Shown here: in pieces, positions 22,533 through 31,607 of the stretch | Numbering within the stretch: the first letter of the stretch is position 1 | How the letters are laid out: each line of letters begins with the position of its first letter | DNA from: Nocardia miyunensis NBRC 108239 | Lineage (GTDB): Bacteria; Actinomycetota; Actinomycetes; Mycobacteriales; Mycobacteriaceae | Length of the DNA stretch: 39,088 bases | Assembly (NCBI RefSeq): GCF_001613065.1 | Contig: NZ_BDBQ01000093.1 | Coordinates: 1-39,088, forward strand | Direction: 5' to 3' | The notes under the pieces: generated by a model | What the model was told of the DNA's origin: nothing | The model's database searches: none | Seen by the model: the letters and a program-made list of their open reading frames with translations, nothing else | Program-made: the position numbers and the translations under genes

Positions 22533-23528
22533 TCAATCGGTTCGCACACCATCGGAAATGGCCGGCTCGAGCACGCGCAGCCCCTCGGCAATCGCCAGTT
22601 CACGCAGTTCGGCGGGAAAGTCAGCGGTGGTCAACGCCAGCACGGTCGGGCCCGCACCCGATACCGTCGCGGCGATTCCGGCCTCGCGCAGCCGGTCGAT
22701 CCACCTCGTCGTCACCGGCAGCGCCGAGGCGCGGTAACCCTGATGCAGCCGATCCTCGGTGGCGGGAATCAGCAGGTCAGGACGTTGCGTCAAGGCCACT
22801 ACCGCGAGTGCGGCGCGGCTGGCGTTGAATGCGGCGTCACCGTGCGGCACCGTTTCGGGGAGCAGCCCGCGGGTGTGCGCGGTGGCCGAACGGTCCTCGG
22901 GGACCAGGACGAACGCCCGCAGCCGATCGTGCGGATCCAACCGCACGGCGCGATACCGGCGGCCGAGCCCTTCCCCGTCGGGAAGCTCGTCGTGCTCGGT
23001 CCAGGACACCACGATTCCGCCGAGCACACTGGCCGCGGCGTTATCCGGATGTCCCTCGAATTCCGCTGCCAGCTGGACCAATTCGGCTTCGTCACAGTGG
23101 AGTTCCGGATCGAATTTCACGGCCAGGGCCCGGCCCGCGGCCAGTCCGCCGACCACCGCCGAGGCCGAGGATCCCATCCCCCGCGAATGCGGAATCACGT
23201 TGCGGCACACCACGTCCAGGCCATCGGCCCAGACGCCCGCGGCCTGCAGGCCGCGTTCGATCGCCCGGACCACGAGATGCGAAGGGCCCCAAGGCACATC
23301 GTCCGCACCCTCGCCCTCGACCCGGATCGTGAGCCCGGAATCGGTGGTGCGCACGACGATCTCGTCGTACACCCCCAACGCGATTCCGAGCGAATCGAAT
23401 CCGGGTCCGAGGTTGGCACTGGACGCGGGCACCCGCGCCGTGACGCACAGTCCTGCGGGCAGGGTCCGGGTCACACCGGGGCCGTGCCGCTCGGCGTCGG
23501 CCCCCGCGGGCGTTGTGACAGGATTCAC
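22533..23528 (-). CDS. thrB: Homoserine kinase
   Basis: Phosphorylates L-homoserine in the threonine pathway. A GHMP-family kinase of about 331 residues: VPASSANLGPGFDSLG at the N-terminus and the phosphate-binding loop HSRGMGSSASAVVGG (about 114-128). The frame opens with TTG at 23558, right after the thrC stop codon, with GTG at 23528 ten codons in; neither has a strong ribosome binding site, and a third possibility lies further in. The conserved part starts near LPAGLCVTARVP. It is the last gene of the lysA-hom-thrC-thrB operon. Confidence 0.94.
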   Translation of the reverse strand: MNPVTTPAGADAERHGPGVTRTLPAGLCVTARVPASSANLGPGFDSLGIALGVYDEIVVRTTDSGLTIRVEGEGADDVPWGPSHLVVRAIERGLQAAGVWADGLDVVCRNVIPHSRGMGSSASAVVGGLAAGRALAVKFDPELHCDEAELVQLAAEFEGHPDNAAASVLGGIVVSWTEHDELPDGEGLGRRYRAVRLDPHDRLRAFVLVPEDRSATAHTRGLLPETVPHGDAAFNASRAALAVVALTQRPDLLIPATEDRLHQGYRASALPVTTRWIDRLREAGIAATVSGAGPTVLALTTADFPAELRELAIAEGLRVLEPAISDGVRTD

Positions 23529-23559
23529 TCGTTCACGTTGCCCTTCCCGTGCGGTCAAC

Positions 23560-24654
23560 TCAGGCCAGTTCCAGCTCGTGGGCGACCGCGACCGGGTCGA
23601 CCGCGATCGCCTGGACCTGTGGCATACCCGACAGCGCGGTGTCGGGATCCTTGAGGCCGTTACCGGTCACCGTGCAGACGACGGTCAGGCCCGCATCCAG
23701 CCAGCCCTCCGCACGCGCGGCCAGCAACCCGGCCACACTGGCGGCCGAGGCCGGTTCCACGAAGACACCCTCGGTGCCCGCGACCAGGCGGTATGCCTCG
23801 AGGATCGCCTCGTCGGTGGCCGCGCGGAACGCTCCGCCCGACTCCTCCTTGGCCGCCACCGCGCTGTTCCATGACGCGGGTGCGCCGATCCGGATGGCGG
23901 TGGCGATCGTCTCGGGATCCTTCACCGGCGCGCCGTTGACCAGCGGCGCGGCGCCCGCGGCCTGCACGCCGAGCATGCGTGGGCGAACACTGGTCAGGCC
24001 GTCGGCGTGATATTCGCCGTAGCCCTTCCAATAGGCCGTGATGTTCCCCGCGTTGCCGACCGGCAGCGCGTGCACGTCGGGAGCGCGGCCGAGCGCGTCG
24101 CAGATCTCGAAGGCCGCGGTCTTCTGCCCCTCGATACGCGCCGGGTTCACCGAATTCACGAGGCCGACTTGCGGGAACTCCGAGGTCACCTTGCGCGCGA
24201 GCTCGAGGCAGTCATCGAAATTGCCGTCCACCTGGATGATCTTCGCGCCCAGCATGACCGCCTGGGCCAGCTTGCCCATCGCGATCTTGCCCTGCGGAAT
24301 CAGCACCGCGCAGTGCATGCCCGCGCGGGTGGCGTACGCCGCGGCCGATGCCGAGGTGTTGCCGGTGGAGGCGCACAGCACCGCCTTCTGACCGCGTGCC
24401 TTGGCATCGGTCATCGCGACGGTCATTCCGCGATCCTTGAAGGATCCGGTCGGATTCAGGCCCTCGACCTTGAGATACACCTCACATCCGGTGATTTCGG
24501 AGAGGTGGTGCGCGGGTACCAGGGGCGTACCGCCTTCGTACAGCGTGACCGTCTCCCAGTCGGCGCCGACCGCCAGACGATCGCGGTACGCCTCGATCAG
24601 CCCCGGCCAGGGCTTGTGTACCGCGGCGGGAATCGGCACTCCTGCCTTGTTCAT
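23560..24654 (-). CDS. thrC: Threonine synthase
   Basis: PLP-dependent enzyme converting O-phosphohomoserine to threonine, 364 residues, the short bacterial form. The PLP lysine is K73 in NPTGSFKDRG, and the phosphate-binding glycine loop is GNAGNITAYW (about residue 200). Its ATG overlaps the hom stop codon as ATGA, so translation is coupled. Confidence 0.97.
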   Translation of the reverse strand: MNKAGVPIPAAVHKPWPGLIEAYRDRLAVGADWETVTLYEGGTPLVPAHHLSEITGCEVYLKVEGLNPTGSFKDRGMTVAMTDAKARGQKAVLCASTGNTSASAAAYATRAGMHCAVLIPQGKIAMGKLAQAVMLGAKIIQVDGNFDDCLELARKVTSEFPQVGLVNSVNPARIEGQKTAAFEICDALGRAPDVHALPVGNAGNITAYWKGYGEYHADGLTSVRPRMLGVQAAGAAPLVNGAPVKDPETIATAIRIGAPASWNSAVAAKEESGGAFRAATDEAILEAYRLVAGTEGVFVEPASAASVAGLLAARAEGWLDAGLTVVCTVTGNGLKDPDTALSGMPQVQAIAVDPVAVAHELELA

Positions 24655-26057
24655 TCCTCGGTGCCTTCCAATCTCACAACGCTGGTCACGGACGTGACGG
24701 ATTCCAACTCGGCCAATGCGGCCACCGTATCTGCCAGTGCCGACTCGGTCGCGTGGTGGGTGACCACGACCAGTCGCGCACCCTCGTCCTGTCCCTCCTG
24801 ACGGACCGTCGAGATGCTGACACCGTGCTGGGCGAATTCGCCCGCGACCGCCTGCAGAACTCCGGTGCGATCGGCGACCTTCAAGTTCACGTGGTAGCGG
24901 GTCGGTGTGTCGCCGATCGGCGCGATCGGCAGCTCAGCATAGACCGATTCGCCCGGTGCGCGGCCACCGAAGAATTTGTTGCGCGCGGCCATCACCACGT
25001 CGCCCATCACCGCCGACGCGGTGGGCGCACCGCCCGCGCCCTGCCCGTAGAACATCAACCGGCCCGCGTTCTCCGCCTCCACGACCACGGCGTTGAACGC
25101 GCCGTTCACCGAGGAGAGCGGATGTTTGCGCGGAATGAGCGCGGGATACACCCGAACCGAGATGCGGTCCTTACCGCCCTGCGCCGATCCGGGTTCGCCG
25201 GGACCGGCCGGAACCCGCTCGCAGATGGCCAGCAGCTTGACGGTGCAACCGAGAGCGGCGGCGGTCTCGAGATCTTCGGAGGTGATCCGGGAGATGCCCT
25301 CGCGGTAGACGTCCGCGGCGGTGACGCGGGTGTGGAAGGCCAGTGACGCCAGGATCGCGGCCTTCGCGGCCGCGTCGAAACCCTCGACGTCCGCGGTGGG
25401 ATCGGCCTCGGCGTAGCCCAGACGGGTGGCCTCCTTCAAGGTCATCTCGTAGTCCGCGCCCGTCTCGTCCATCGCCGAGAGGATGAAATTCGTTGTGCCG
25501 TTGACGATTCCGACCACGCGATTGACCCGGTCGCCGGACAGCGACTGGATCAGCGGGCGCACCACCGGGATGGCTCCGGCCACGGCGGCCTCGAAGTACA
25601 GATCCGCGCGGCTGCGCGCGGCGGCCGCGGCGAGCTCACCGGTGTAATCGGCCAGCAGCGCCTTGTTCGCGGTCACCACCGACTTGCCCGCGGTGAGCGC
25701 GGTGCCGATCAGCGCGCGGGCCGGATCGATACCGCCCATCACCTCGACGACCAGATCCACGTCGTCGCGGGTGACCAGGGCGTGCGCGTCGGTGGTCAGC
25801 AGCTCGGGATCGATACCCCGGTCCACGTCGATCCGGCGCACCGCGACCCCGCGCAGCACCAGCGGCGCCCCGACGCGTTGACGCAGGTCCTGGGACTGTT
25901 CCTGGATGATCCGGACGACCTCGGTACCGACATTGCCCATCCCGAGGACCGCGACGCCGATCGGGTGATCGGATCCGAACCGGAATCCCGAGTCCGCAGC
26001 CGGCCCACCCGTCTCCCGACCACCGCCCCTCATCGAATCGCTGCGCGATGCCGTCAT
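24651..26057 (-). CDS. hom: Homoserine dehydrogenase
   Basis: Reduces aspartate semialdehyde to homoserine. The 468-residue protein has the NAD(P) motif GMGNVG (39-44), the catalytic region with EADPTADVEGFDAAAKAAIL and a C-terminal ACT domain (about 385-460) that in relatives mediates feedback inhibition by threonine. The first 30 residues are a Gly/Arg-rich extension, so a later start is possible, but the ATG overlaps the lysA stop as ATGA, which favours it. Synonym in mycobacteria: thrA. Confidence 0.96.
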   Translation of the reverse strand: MTASRSDSMRGGGRETGGPAADSGFRFGSDHPIGVAVLGMGNVGTEVVRIIQEQSQDLRQRVGAPLVLRGVAVRRIDVDRGIDPELLTTDAHALVTRDDVDLVVEVMGGIDPARALIGTALTAGKSVVTANKALLADYTGELAAAAARSRADLYFEAAVAGAIPVVRPLIQSLSGDRVNRVVGIVNGTTNFILSAMDETGADYEMTLKEATRLGYAEADPTADVEGFDAAAKAAILASLAFHTRVTAADVYREGISRITSEDLETAAALGCTVKLLAICERVPAGPGEPGSAQGGKDRISVRVYPALIPRKHPLSSVNGAFNAVVVEAENAGRLMFYGQGAGGAPTASAVMGDVVMAARNKFFGGRAPGESVYAELPIAPIGDTPTRYHVNLKVADRTGVLQAVAGEFAQHGVSISTVRQEGQDEGARLVVVTHHATESALADTVAALAELESVTSVTSVVRLEGTEE

Positions 26058-27475
26058 GATTGCACCTCCAAGCTCAAGAGATCTCCCACCGTTTCGCGAC
26101 GCAGGATCAGGCGCGCCTGCCCGTCGCGCACGGCGACCACCGCCGGGCGGGTCAACAGGTTGTATCGGCTCGACATCGAATAGCAGTACGCACCCGTCGC
26201 CGCCACGGCGATCAGATCGCCCGGACCGACGTCCTCGGGCATCCAGGTGTCGCGAATCACGATATCGCCGCTCTCACAATGCTTTCCGACCACGCGGGCG
26301 ACGACCGCGGCGGCCTCGCTGGACCGCGAGACCAGACGGCAGTCGTATTCGGCCTGATACAGCGCCGGGCGGATGTTGTCGCTCATGCCGCCGTCCACGC
26401 TGATGTAGCGGCGCTGGGCGCCCGCGTCCAGGATGACGTCCTTGATCGTGCCGACCTCGTACAACGTGACGGTGCCCGGTCCGACGATGGCACGGCCCGG
26501 TTCGATCGCGATGGTCGGCGTGGGCAGTCCGATGTGCGCGGACTCCTCCTCGACCAGGTGGCAGACCTTCTTCGCGAATTCGTCCAGCGGCGGCGCGTCG
26601 TCCCCGGGCAGATACGAAATGCCCAGGCCGCCACCGAGATCCAGGGTGTGGATCTGCGCCGTGCGCTCGACGCCGAACTTCTCGATCGCCTCGCGCAGCA
26701 GGCGCAGCATGCGCCGCGCGGAGATCTCGAAGCCGTCGATGTCGAAGATCTGCGAGCCGATGTGACTGTGCAGGCCGACCAGACGCAGATTCTGCGCCTC
26801 GAACACCCGCGCCAGCGCCTCCATCGCATCGCCGCCGGCGATCGAGAAGCCGAACTTCTGATCCTCGTGCGCGGTCGAAATGTATTCGTGCGTATGAGCT
26901 TCCACGCCGACGGTGACGCGCACGAGGACGTCCTGCACCACACCCGCGCGACCGGCCGCGGCTTCGAGCCGGTCGATCTCGATCAGCGAGTCGACCACCA
27001 CGTGGCCCACCCCCGCCGAGACCGCCGCATCCAGTTCGGCGACCGATTTGTTGTTGCCGTGCAAGGCGATTCGCTCGGCCGGGAATCCGGCATGCAGGGC
27101 CACCGCGAGTTCGCCGCCGGAGCACACGTCCAGGGACAGGCCCTCGTCGCGGACCCAGCGCGCGACCTCACCGCACAGGAAAGCCTTGGAGGCGTAGTGC
27201 ACTCGGGCATTCGGCCCGTACGCGCGCACCATATCGCGGCAGCGGGAACGGAAGTCGTCCTCGTCCACCACGAACAGCGGGGTGCCGAACCGCTCGGCGA
27301 GTTCGCGCACCGGCACACCGGCCAGCCGCACCACACCGTCGGCGTCGCGAGAGGCGTTGCGGGGCCAGACGTTCTCGGGCAGATCGATCAGCTGCGCCGG
27401 ATCGCTCGGCCGCTCCGGCAGATTCGGGGCGTGCGGGATCTCGGCGTGCCGCGGCCCGGCGGGATGCGCGCTCAT
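26054..27475 (-). CDS. lysA: Diaminopimelate decarboxylase
   Basis: Final step of lysine synthesis, converting meso-diaminopimelate to lysine. A fold-III PLP enzyme of 473 residues. The PLP lysine is K97 in HYASKAF. GLHSHIGSQIFD and the active-site cysteine loop GKHCESGD are conserved. It is the first large gene of the lysA-hom-thrC-thrB run, coupled by ATGA to hom, and its ATG also overlaps the end of a possible short upstream ORF. Confidence 0.97.
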   Translation of the reverse strand: MSAHPAGPRHAEIPHAPNLPERPSDPAQLIDLPENVWPRNASRDADGVVRLAGVPVRELAERFGTPLFVVDEDDFRSRCRDMVRAYGPNARVHYASKAFLCGEVARWVRDEGLSLDVCSGGELAVALHAGFPAERIALHGNNKSVAELDAAVSAGVGHVVVDSLIEIDRLEAAAGRAGVVQDVLVRVTVGVEAHTHEYISTAHEDQKFGFSIAGGDAMEALARVFEAQNLRLVGLHSHIGSQIFDIDGFEISARRMLRLLREAIEKFGVERTAQIHTLDLGGGLGISYLPGDDAPPLDEFAKKVCHLVEEESAHIGLPTPTIAIEPGRAIVGPGTVTLYEVGTIKDVILDAGAQRRYISVDGGMSDNIRPALYQAEYDCRLVSRSSEAAAVVARVVGKHCESGDIVIRDTWMPEDVGPGDLIAVAATGAYCYSMSSRYNLLTRPAVVAVRDGQARLILRRETVGDLLSLEVQS

Positions 27476-27600
27476 GCCCGCGGCCCGTCGATGCTCGAGA
27501 CGCCGACAGCGCGCCCGCGGCCCTCGTACACACCCCGGCCAGGCTCGGAGATGAGCGCGCCCGCGGCCCGATCGATGATTCGCTCGCTACGCTCGCTCAC
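27472..27600 (-). CDS. Possible short ORF coupled to lysA
   Basis: A 42-residue ORF starting GTG at 27600, ten nt after a GAGGAAGGA site. It begins VSERSERIIDRAAG and ends with a TGA that overlaps the lysA ATG as ATGA. The repetitive start is encoded by two copies of CGCTCGCT-type sequence (27581-27600), a low-complexity string seen near many actinobacterial genes. It could be a leader peptide that couples translation to lysA, or an accident. No family was recognised. Confidence 0.3.
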   Translation of the reverse strand: MSERSERIIDRAAGALISEPGRGVYEGRGRAVGVSSIDGPRA

Positions 27601-27734
27601 GACGGATGATTCCTTCCTCAGTACACGCTCGTGTCCGCGCCGCACTGCACGGATCTGCCACCCGACCTCGGGCGTGATCGAAAGAGCCTGCCGGACAAGG
27701 CATCCGGCCGGTTCCCTCGAGGTGTGGCGCTGGT

Positions 27735-29393
27735 TCACATGCGCTCCGGGGCACTGACGCCCAATAGCGCCAGACCGTTGCGCAACACCTGACGCGTCGC
27801 CTTCACCAGTTCCAGACGCGCGGCATGCCGCGGCGTGAGCGGCTCGTCGCCCTGGGGCAGCACGCGCATCTCGTTGTCGGACTGGAAGGGGTGGTACACA
27901 CCGGCCAGCTCCTCCAGATAGCGCACCACCCGATGCGGCTCGCGCGTCTCCGCGGCCGTGGCCACGATCCGGGGGAACTCGCCCAGGGTGCGGATCAGCT
28001 CGCCCTCGCGGTCCGCGGTCATCGCGGCGAAATCCGGTGTCACCGAAGCGAAGTCGAAGGAATCCGAGTTCTCGATGATCCGGCACGTGCGCGCGTGCGC
28101 GTACTGCACGTAGTAGATCGGGTTGACGCTCTCCTGCTTGGTCCACAGGTCCAGATCGATATCGATGCTGCTGTTGGCCGAGGAGCGCATCAGCGAATAG
28201 CGAGCGGCGTCCACGCCGATCGCGTCGACCAGGTCGTCGAGCGTGACGATGGTGCCCGCGCGCTTGGACATCCGCACGGCCACACCGTCTTTCACCAGAT
28301 TCACCATCTGGCCGATGAGCACCTCGACGGTGGCGGGATCGTCGCCGAAGGCGGCCGCGGCGGCCTTCAGACGTCCGATGTAGCCGTGGTGGTCCGCGCC
28401 GAGCATGTAGATGCACAGGTTGAACCCACGCGAACGCTTGTTGTGGAAATACGCGATGTCACCGGCGATATAGGCGGAATTGCCGTCGCTCTTGATGACC
28501 ACGCGGTCCTTGTCGTCACCGTATTCGGTGGAGGCGATCCACCAGGCGCCGTCCTTCTCGTACAGCTTGCCCGAGGACTTCAGCGTCGCCACCGCACGCT
28601 CGACCTCACCGGATTCGAACAGCGCGCTCTCGTTGAAATAGACGTCGAAGTCGGTGCCGAACTCGTGCAGCGAGGCCTTGATCTGCGCGAACATCAGCTC
28701 CACGCCCTCGCGCCGGAACAGCTCGTGCCGCTCGGTCTCGGGCAGCTCCGGCGCTCCCGGATTCGCCGCGACGATCGTGTCGGCGATCTCGGTGATGTAC
28801 GCGCCCGCGTACCCGTCGTCCGGGGTCGGTGCGCCGGTGGCCTTGGCGACCAGGGAGTTGGCGAACCGGTCGATCTGCGCGCCGTGATCGTTGAAGTAGT
28901 ACTCCCGGGTCACCTCCGCACCCTGCGCGATCAGGATGCGGCCGAGGGCATCGCCCACCGCCGCCCAGCGGGTGCCGCCGAGATGAACGGGACCGGTCGG
29001 ATTCGCGGAGACGAATTCCAGGTTGATCTTCGCGCCCGCCAGGGTGTCGGCGGTGCCGTAGCGTTCGCCCGCGGCGAGGACCTTCTCGATGATCGCGCCC
29101 TGTGCGGCGGCGGCGAGGCGGATGTTGAGGAATCCGGGCCCGGCGACCTCGGCGGTGTCGATTCCGTCCGTGGCCGAGAGCGCCTCGGCGAGCAGACCGG
29201 CGAGTTCGCGCGGATTCATTCCGGCCTTCTTCGCCACCCGCATGGCCACATTCGTGGCATAGTCACCGTGCTCGGGATTGCGCGGACGCTCCACCGTGAC
29301 CTCGTCGGGCAGGACCGCCGGGTCCGATCCACGTTCCACGAGCACCTTCGCCGCGGTAGCACGAAGGAGATCTGCAAGGTCAACTGGAGTCAC
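27735..29393 (-). CDS. argS: Arginyl-tRNA synthetase
   Basis: Class I synthetase, 552 residues. The HIGH-type motif is HLGG (137-140) in SANPTGPVHLGG, and the KMSKS-type site reads RMSKRAG at about 355. The N-terminal Add1 domain carries PRNPEHGDYATNVAM and the C-terminal DALR anticodon domain contains ARTCRIIEN. The GTG start has no ribosome binding site; TAGGAT lies 8 nt upstream, so the mRNA may be leaderless. The argS-lysA order is shared with corynebacteria and mycobacteria. Confidence 0.96.
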   Translation of the reverse strand: MTPVDLADLLRATAAKVLVERGSDPAVLPDEVTVERPRNPEHGDYATNVAMRVAKKAGMNPRELAGLLAEALSATDGIDTAEVAGPGFLNIRLAAAAQGAIIEKVLAAGERYGTADTLAGAKINLEFVSANPTGPVHLGGTRWAAVGDALGRILIAQGAEVTREYYFNDHGAQIDRFANSLVAKATGAPTPDDGYAGAYITEIADTIVAANPGAPELPETERHELFRREGVELMFAQIKASLHEFGTDFDVYFNESALFESGEVERAVATLKSSGKLYEKDGAWWIASTEYGDDKDRVVIKSDGNSAYIAGDIAYFHNKRSRGFNLCIYMLGADHHGYIGRLKAAAAAFGDDPATVEVLIGQMVNLVKDGVAVRMSKRAGTIVTLDDLVDAIGVDAARYSLMRSSANSSIDIDLDLWTKQESVNPIYYVQYAHARTCRIIENSDSFDFASVTPDFAAMTADREGELIRTLGEFPRIVATAAETREPHRVVRYLEELAGVYHPFQSDNEMRVLPQGDEPLTPRHAARLELVKATRQVLRNGLALLGVSAPERM

Positions 29394-29400
29394 GAGTCAC

Positions 29401-29407
29401 TATCCTA
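29401..29407. promoter_or_regulatory. Shared -10 sequence for argS and the DUF3105 gene
   Basis: TATCCTA reads as TATCCT on the plus strand and TAGGAT on the minus strand, so the same seven bases can serve as -10 box in both directions. The distance to the argS GTG is 8 nt. No consensus -35 box is present on either side. Confidence 0.35.
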
Positions 29408-29484
29408 TGGTTCGAGCAGGGGGGCGCCGCCAGCGGGTTTCCCGGACTCGGATCAGCCGACCGATCGAAGAGAGCCCATCAGCG

Positions 29485-30351
29485 ATGCCGAACACCAGCG
29501 CAAAATCGGCCAAGGCCATTCGGGCCGCCGCCCGGTCCGCTCCCGCGAGTAGAACCGGAGGGGGTCCGAAACTGCCCGGGGGACGGCGGATCCAGTGGCC
29601 CATCGTCGGCGGCGTCGTGGTGATCGTCGCGCTGGTCGCCGCGCTCGCGGTCTACCTTGTGCCGAAATATCAGCAGAAGGCCGATGCGCAGAAGTTCACC
29701 CCGACCGCGGAGCACAAGGATCCCTCGACCGATATTCCGGGCGTGGTGCACAAGGATTATCCGGCCGGTCTGCACGTCGCGGCGACCCAGCGGGTGGCCT
29801 ACGACATGAGCCCGCCGATGGGCGGCCCGCACGACGCGTCCTGGGCAACCTGCACGGGCGTGGTGTACGGCAAGGCGATCCGCACCGAGAACGCGGTGCA
29901 TTCGATCGAGCACGGCGCGATCTGGATCGCCTACAACCCCGACAAGGTCACCGGCGCGGCCCTGGATTCGCTGAAGCAGCGCGTGCAGGGCAAGCCCGCC
30001 ATGCTGATGTCGCCGTATCCCGGTCTGGATCACGCCGTCTCGCTGCAGTCCTGGGGCCACCAGTTGAAACTGGACAACGCTGAGGACAAGCGCGTCGGCG
30101 AATTCATCAGCGCCCTGCGCCTGAACCAGTACACCTATCCCGAGGTGGGCGCGGACTGCGCCAACCCGACCTTCGACACCGACAACCCACCGGCGTTCGA
30201 CCCCACTCCCCCCGGCAAGGACGCGATCCCCATGGACGGCAAGGGATTGCGGGCGGATCTGAGCGAAATGGGCGGTGCGTTGCCGGGCGGGATCCCGGGC
30301 ATCCCGGTTCCCTCCGGCGGCGGGCAGATCGTTCCCGGAGCCGGTCGGTAG
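29485..30351 (+). CDS. DUF3105 membrane-anchored protein
   Basis: A 288-residue protein with a basic N-terminus, one membrane helix (about 39-60) and an external domain. The stretch YDMSPPMGGPHDASW, followed by the GVVYG and VHSIEHGAIWIAYNP blocks, is the hallmark of DUF3105, whose function is unknown. Two cysteines (in ATCTG and GADCAN) could form a disulfide outside the cell. The tail is rich in Gly and Pro. ATG at 29485 was chosen as the start before the basic N-region; the ribosome binding site is weak and ATG 29407 is possible. The DUF305 gene begins directly after its stop codon. Confidence 0.82.
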   Translation: MPNTSAKSAKAIRAAARSAPASRTGGGPKLPGGRRIQWPIVGGVVVIVALVAALAVYLVPKYQQKADAQKFTPTAEHKDPSTDIPGVVHKDYPAGLHVAATQRVAYDMSPPMGGPHDASWATCTGVVYGKAIRTENAVHSIEHGAIWIAYNPDKVTGAALDSLKQRVQGKPAMLMSPYPGLDHAVSLQSWGHQLKLDNAEDKRVGEFISALRLNQYTYPEVGADCANPTFDTDNPPAFDPTPPGKDAIPMDGKGLRADLSEMGGALPGGIPGIPVPSGGGQIVPGAGR

Positions 30352-31338
30352 ATGGCCGCGCGGGACGCTGCCTCGTCCGGTCCGACCGATCCGGTCGAGG
30401 GGATCGCTACCGCCGATTCGACCGGACACACCGAACCGACGGGGCGATCCGTGGATGCCGACATGAGCGAGGACACGACGTCGGCGAATGCGACCGGCGA
30501 GGTCCGATCGCCTGGATCAGGTCGGGTCATCGATCCGGCCGGCCACGGCGAATCCGCTGCCGAGCAGGCCGTCGAGGGGCTTGCCGCGCCCGCGAATACC
30601 GCTGCGGTGTCGTCCGGGGACTTCGATTCGGACCGGGACGAGACCGAGGCCGAGCAGGCTTCGGACGACTCGGGATCTCCGCGGCGGCGTACGACACTGC
30701 TGGCGCTGATCGGGGCGTGCCTGCTGCTGACCGGGTTCGCGATTGGCGTGATCGCGCGAATTCCGTTGCAGGACAAGGGTGATGCCGCCCCCAACGCGGT
30801 GGATGTCGGGTTCTGTCAGGACATGTCGGTGCATCACGCGCAGGCGGTGCAGATGGCCGCGCTCGAATTGTCCGGCGGCGGCGATCCGGAAGTGAAGCGG
30901 CTGGCCTACGACATTCTCACCACCCAGCAGAATCAGGCCGGGCGCATGCAGGGTTGGTTGCAGCTGTGGGAGCGTCCGATCGTTGACCCGGACGGCTATA
31001 TGGGCTGGATGGCCAGCGACGACACCATGCACGGATCGATGGGTTCGATGCCGATGAGTTCGACCCCCACCGGCCTGGTGCAGGCCATGCCCGGCATGGC
31101 CACCGCCGCCGAGATGAACAACCTGCGCCAACTCAGCGGCCCCGCCCAGGACACCCTGTTCCTGCAACTGATGCTCCGCCACCACCAGGGTGGAATCGCC
31201 ATGGTCAGCTACGCGACCTCCCACGCCGACACCGACGCCGTCCGCACCCTGGCCGACAGCATGAACATCACCCAACAGGGCGAAATCCAACTGATGACCC
31301 AACTCCTCACCGCCCGCGACGCAACCCCCTCCCCATGA
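30352..31338 (+). CDS. DUF305 membrane-anchored protein
   Basis: A 328-residue protein. Residues 1-112 are acidic, low in hydrophobics and probably disordered in the cytosol; a membrane helix spans about 115-137; two DUF305 units follow outside, with FCQDMSVHHAQAVQM (154-168) and LMLRHHQGGIAM (273-284). Between them lies a Met-rich stretch (217-249). Paired His and Met residues suggest metal binding; DUF305 genes are often near copper genes, but copper binding here is inference. ATG follows the DUF3105 stop codon without any gap; ATG at codon 38 is an alternative start. Confidence 0.82.
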   Translation: MAARDAASSGPTDPVEGIATADSTGHTEPTGRSVDADMSEDTTSANATGEVRSPGSGRVIDPAGHGESAAEQAVEGLAAPANTAAVSSGDFDSDRDETEAEQASDDSGSPRRRTTLLALIGACLLLTGFAIGVIARIPLQDKGDAAPNAVDVGFCQDMSVHHAQAVQMAALELSGGGDPEVKRLAYDILTTQQNQAGRMQGWLQLWERPIVDPDGYMGWMASDDTMHGSMGSMPMSSTPTGLVQAMPGMATAAEMNNLRQLSGPAQDTLFLQLMLRHHQGGIAMVSYATSHADTDAVRTLADSMNITQQGEIQLMTQLLTARDATPSP

Positions 31339-31364
31339 CCTGACCCCCGCCTGAAACCCGCTTT

Positions 31365-31393
31365 TTGGCGCACAGCCAAGGATGCGATACGCT
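31365..31393 (+). promoter_or_regulatory. tRNA-Arg promoter
   Basis: -35 TTGGCG (31365-31370), 17-nt spacer, -10 TACGCT (31388-31393). The start point would be near 31400, about 35 nt before the mature tRNA. Confidence 0.6.
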
Positions 31394-31434
31394 TTCCCAG
31401 CCCGATCGGACATAGGACGAGCGGGTCCATCCCC

Positions 31435-31507
31435 GCCCTCGTAGCTCAGGGGATAGAGCGTCTGCCTCCGGAGCAGAAGGCCGCAGGTTCGATTCCTGCC
31501 GAGGGCA
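31435..31507 (+). tRNA. tRNA-Arg, anticodon CCG
   Basis: A 73-nt cloverleaf: acceptor GCCCTCG (31435-31441) pairs with CGAGGGC (31500-31506); the D arm has GCTCAGGGGATAGAGC; the anticodon stem TCTGC/GCAGA holds CCG at 31468-31470; and the T arm is GCAGG-TTCGATT-CCTGC. The discriminator is A31507 and CCA is not encoded. It reads CGG codons, which are common at this GC content. It is a single gene with its own promoter and terminator. Confidence 0.97.
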
Positions 31508-31511
31508 CCCA

Positions 31512-31547
31512 GCCGTCCACCGAAATTACTGGTGGGCGGCATTTTTT
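31512..31547 (+). terminator. Intrinsic terminator of tRNA-Arg
   Basis: GCCGTCCACC (31512-31521) pairs with GGTGGGCGGC (31531-31540) with one G-T wobble, followed by six T (31542-31547). Confidence 0.9.
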
Positions 31548-31607
31548 ATGCGGAGGAGATTCGGGGACTACGGTGCTTTCGGGGCGCACCTCCACCTGAC
31601 CTGACGT

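Noticed and set aside
27825..29552. A 575-codon plus-strand frame opposite argS, and a 565-codon frame opposite lysA (26060-27757)
   Set aside because: Both are antisense to complete, well-conserved enzymes and show His/Gly/Arg-rich composition typical of shadow frames.
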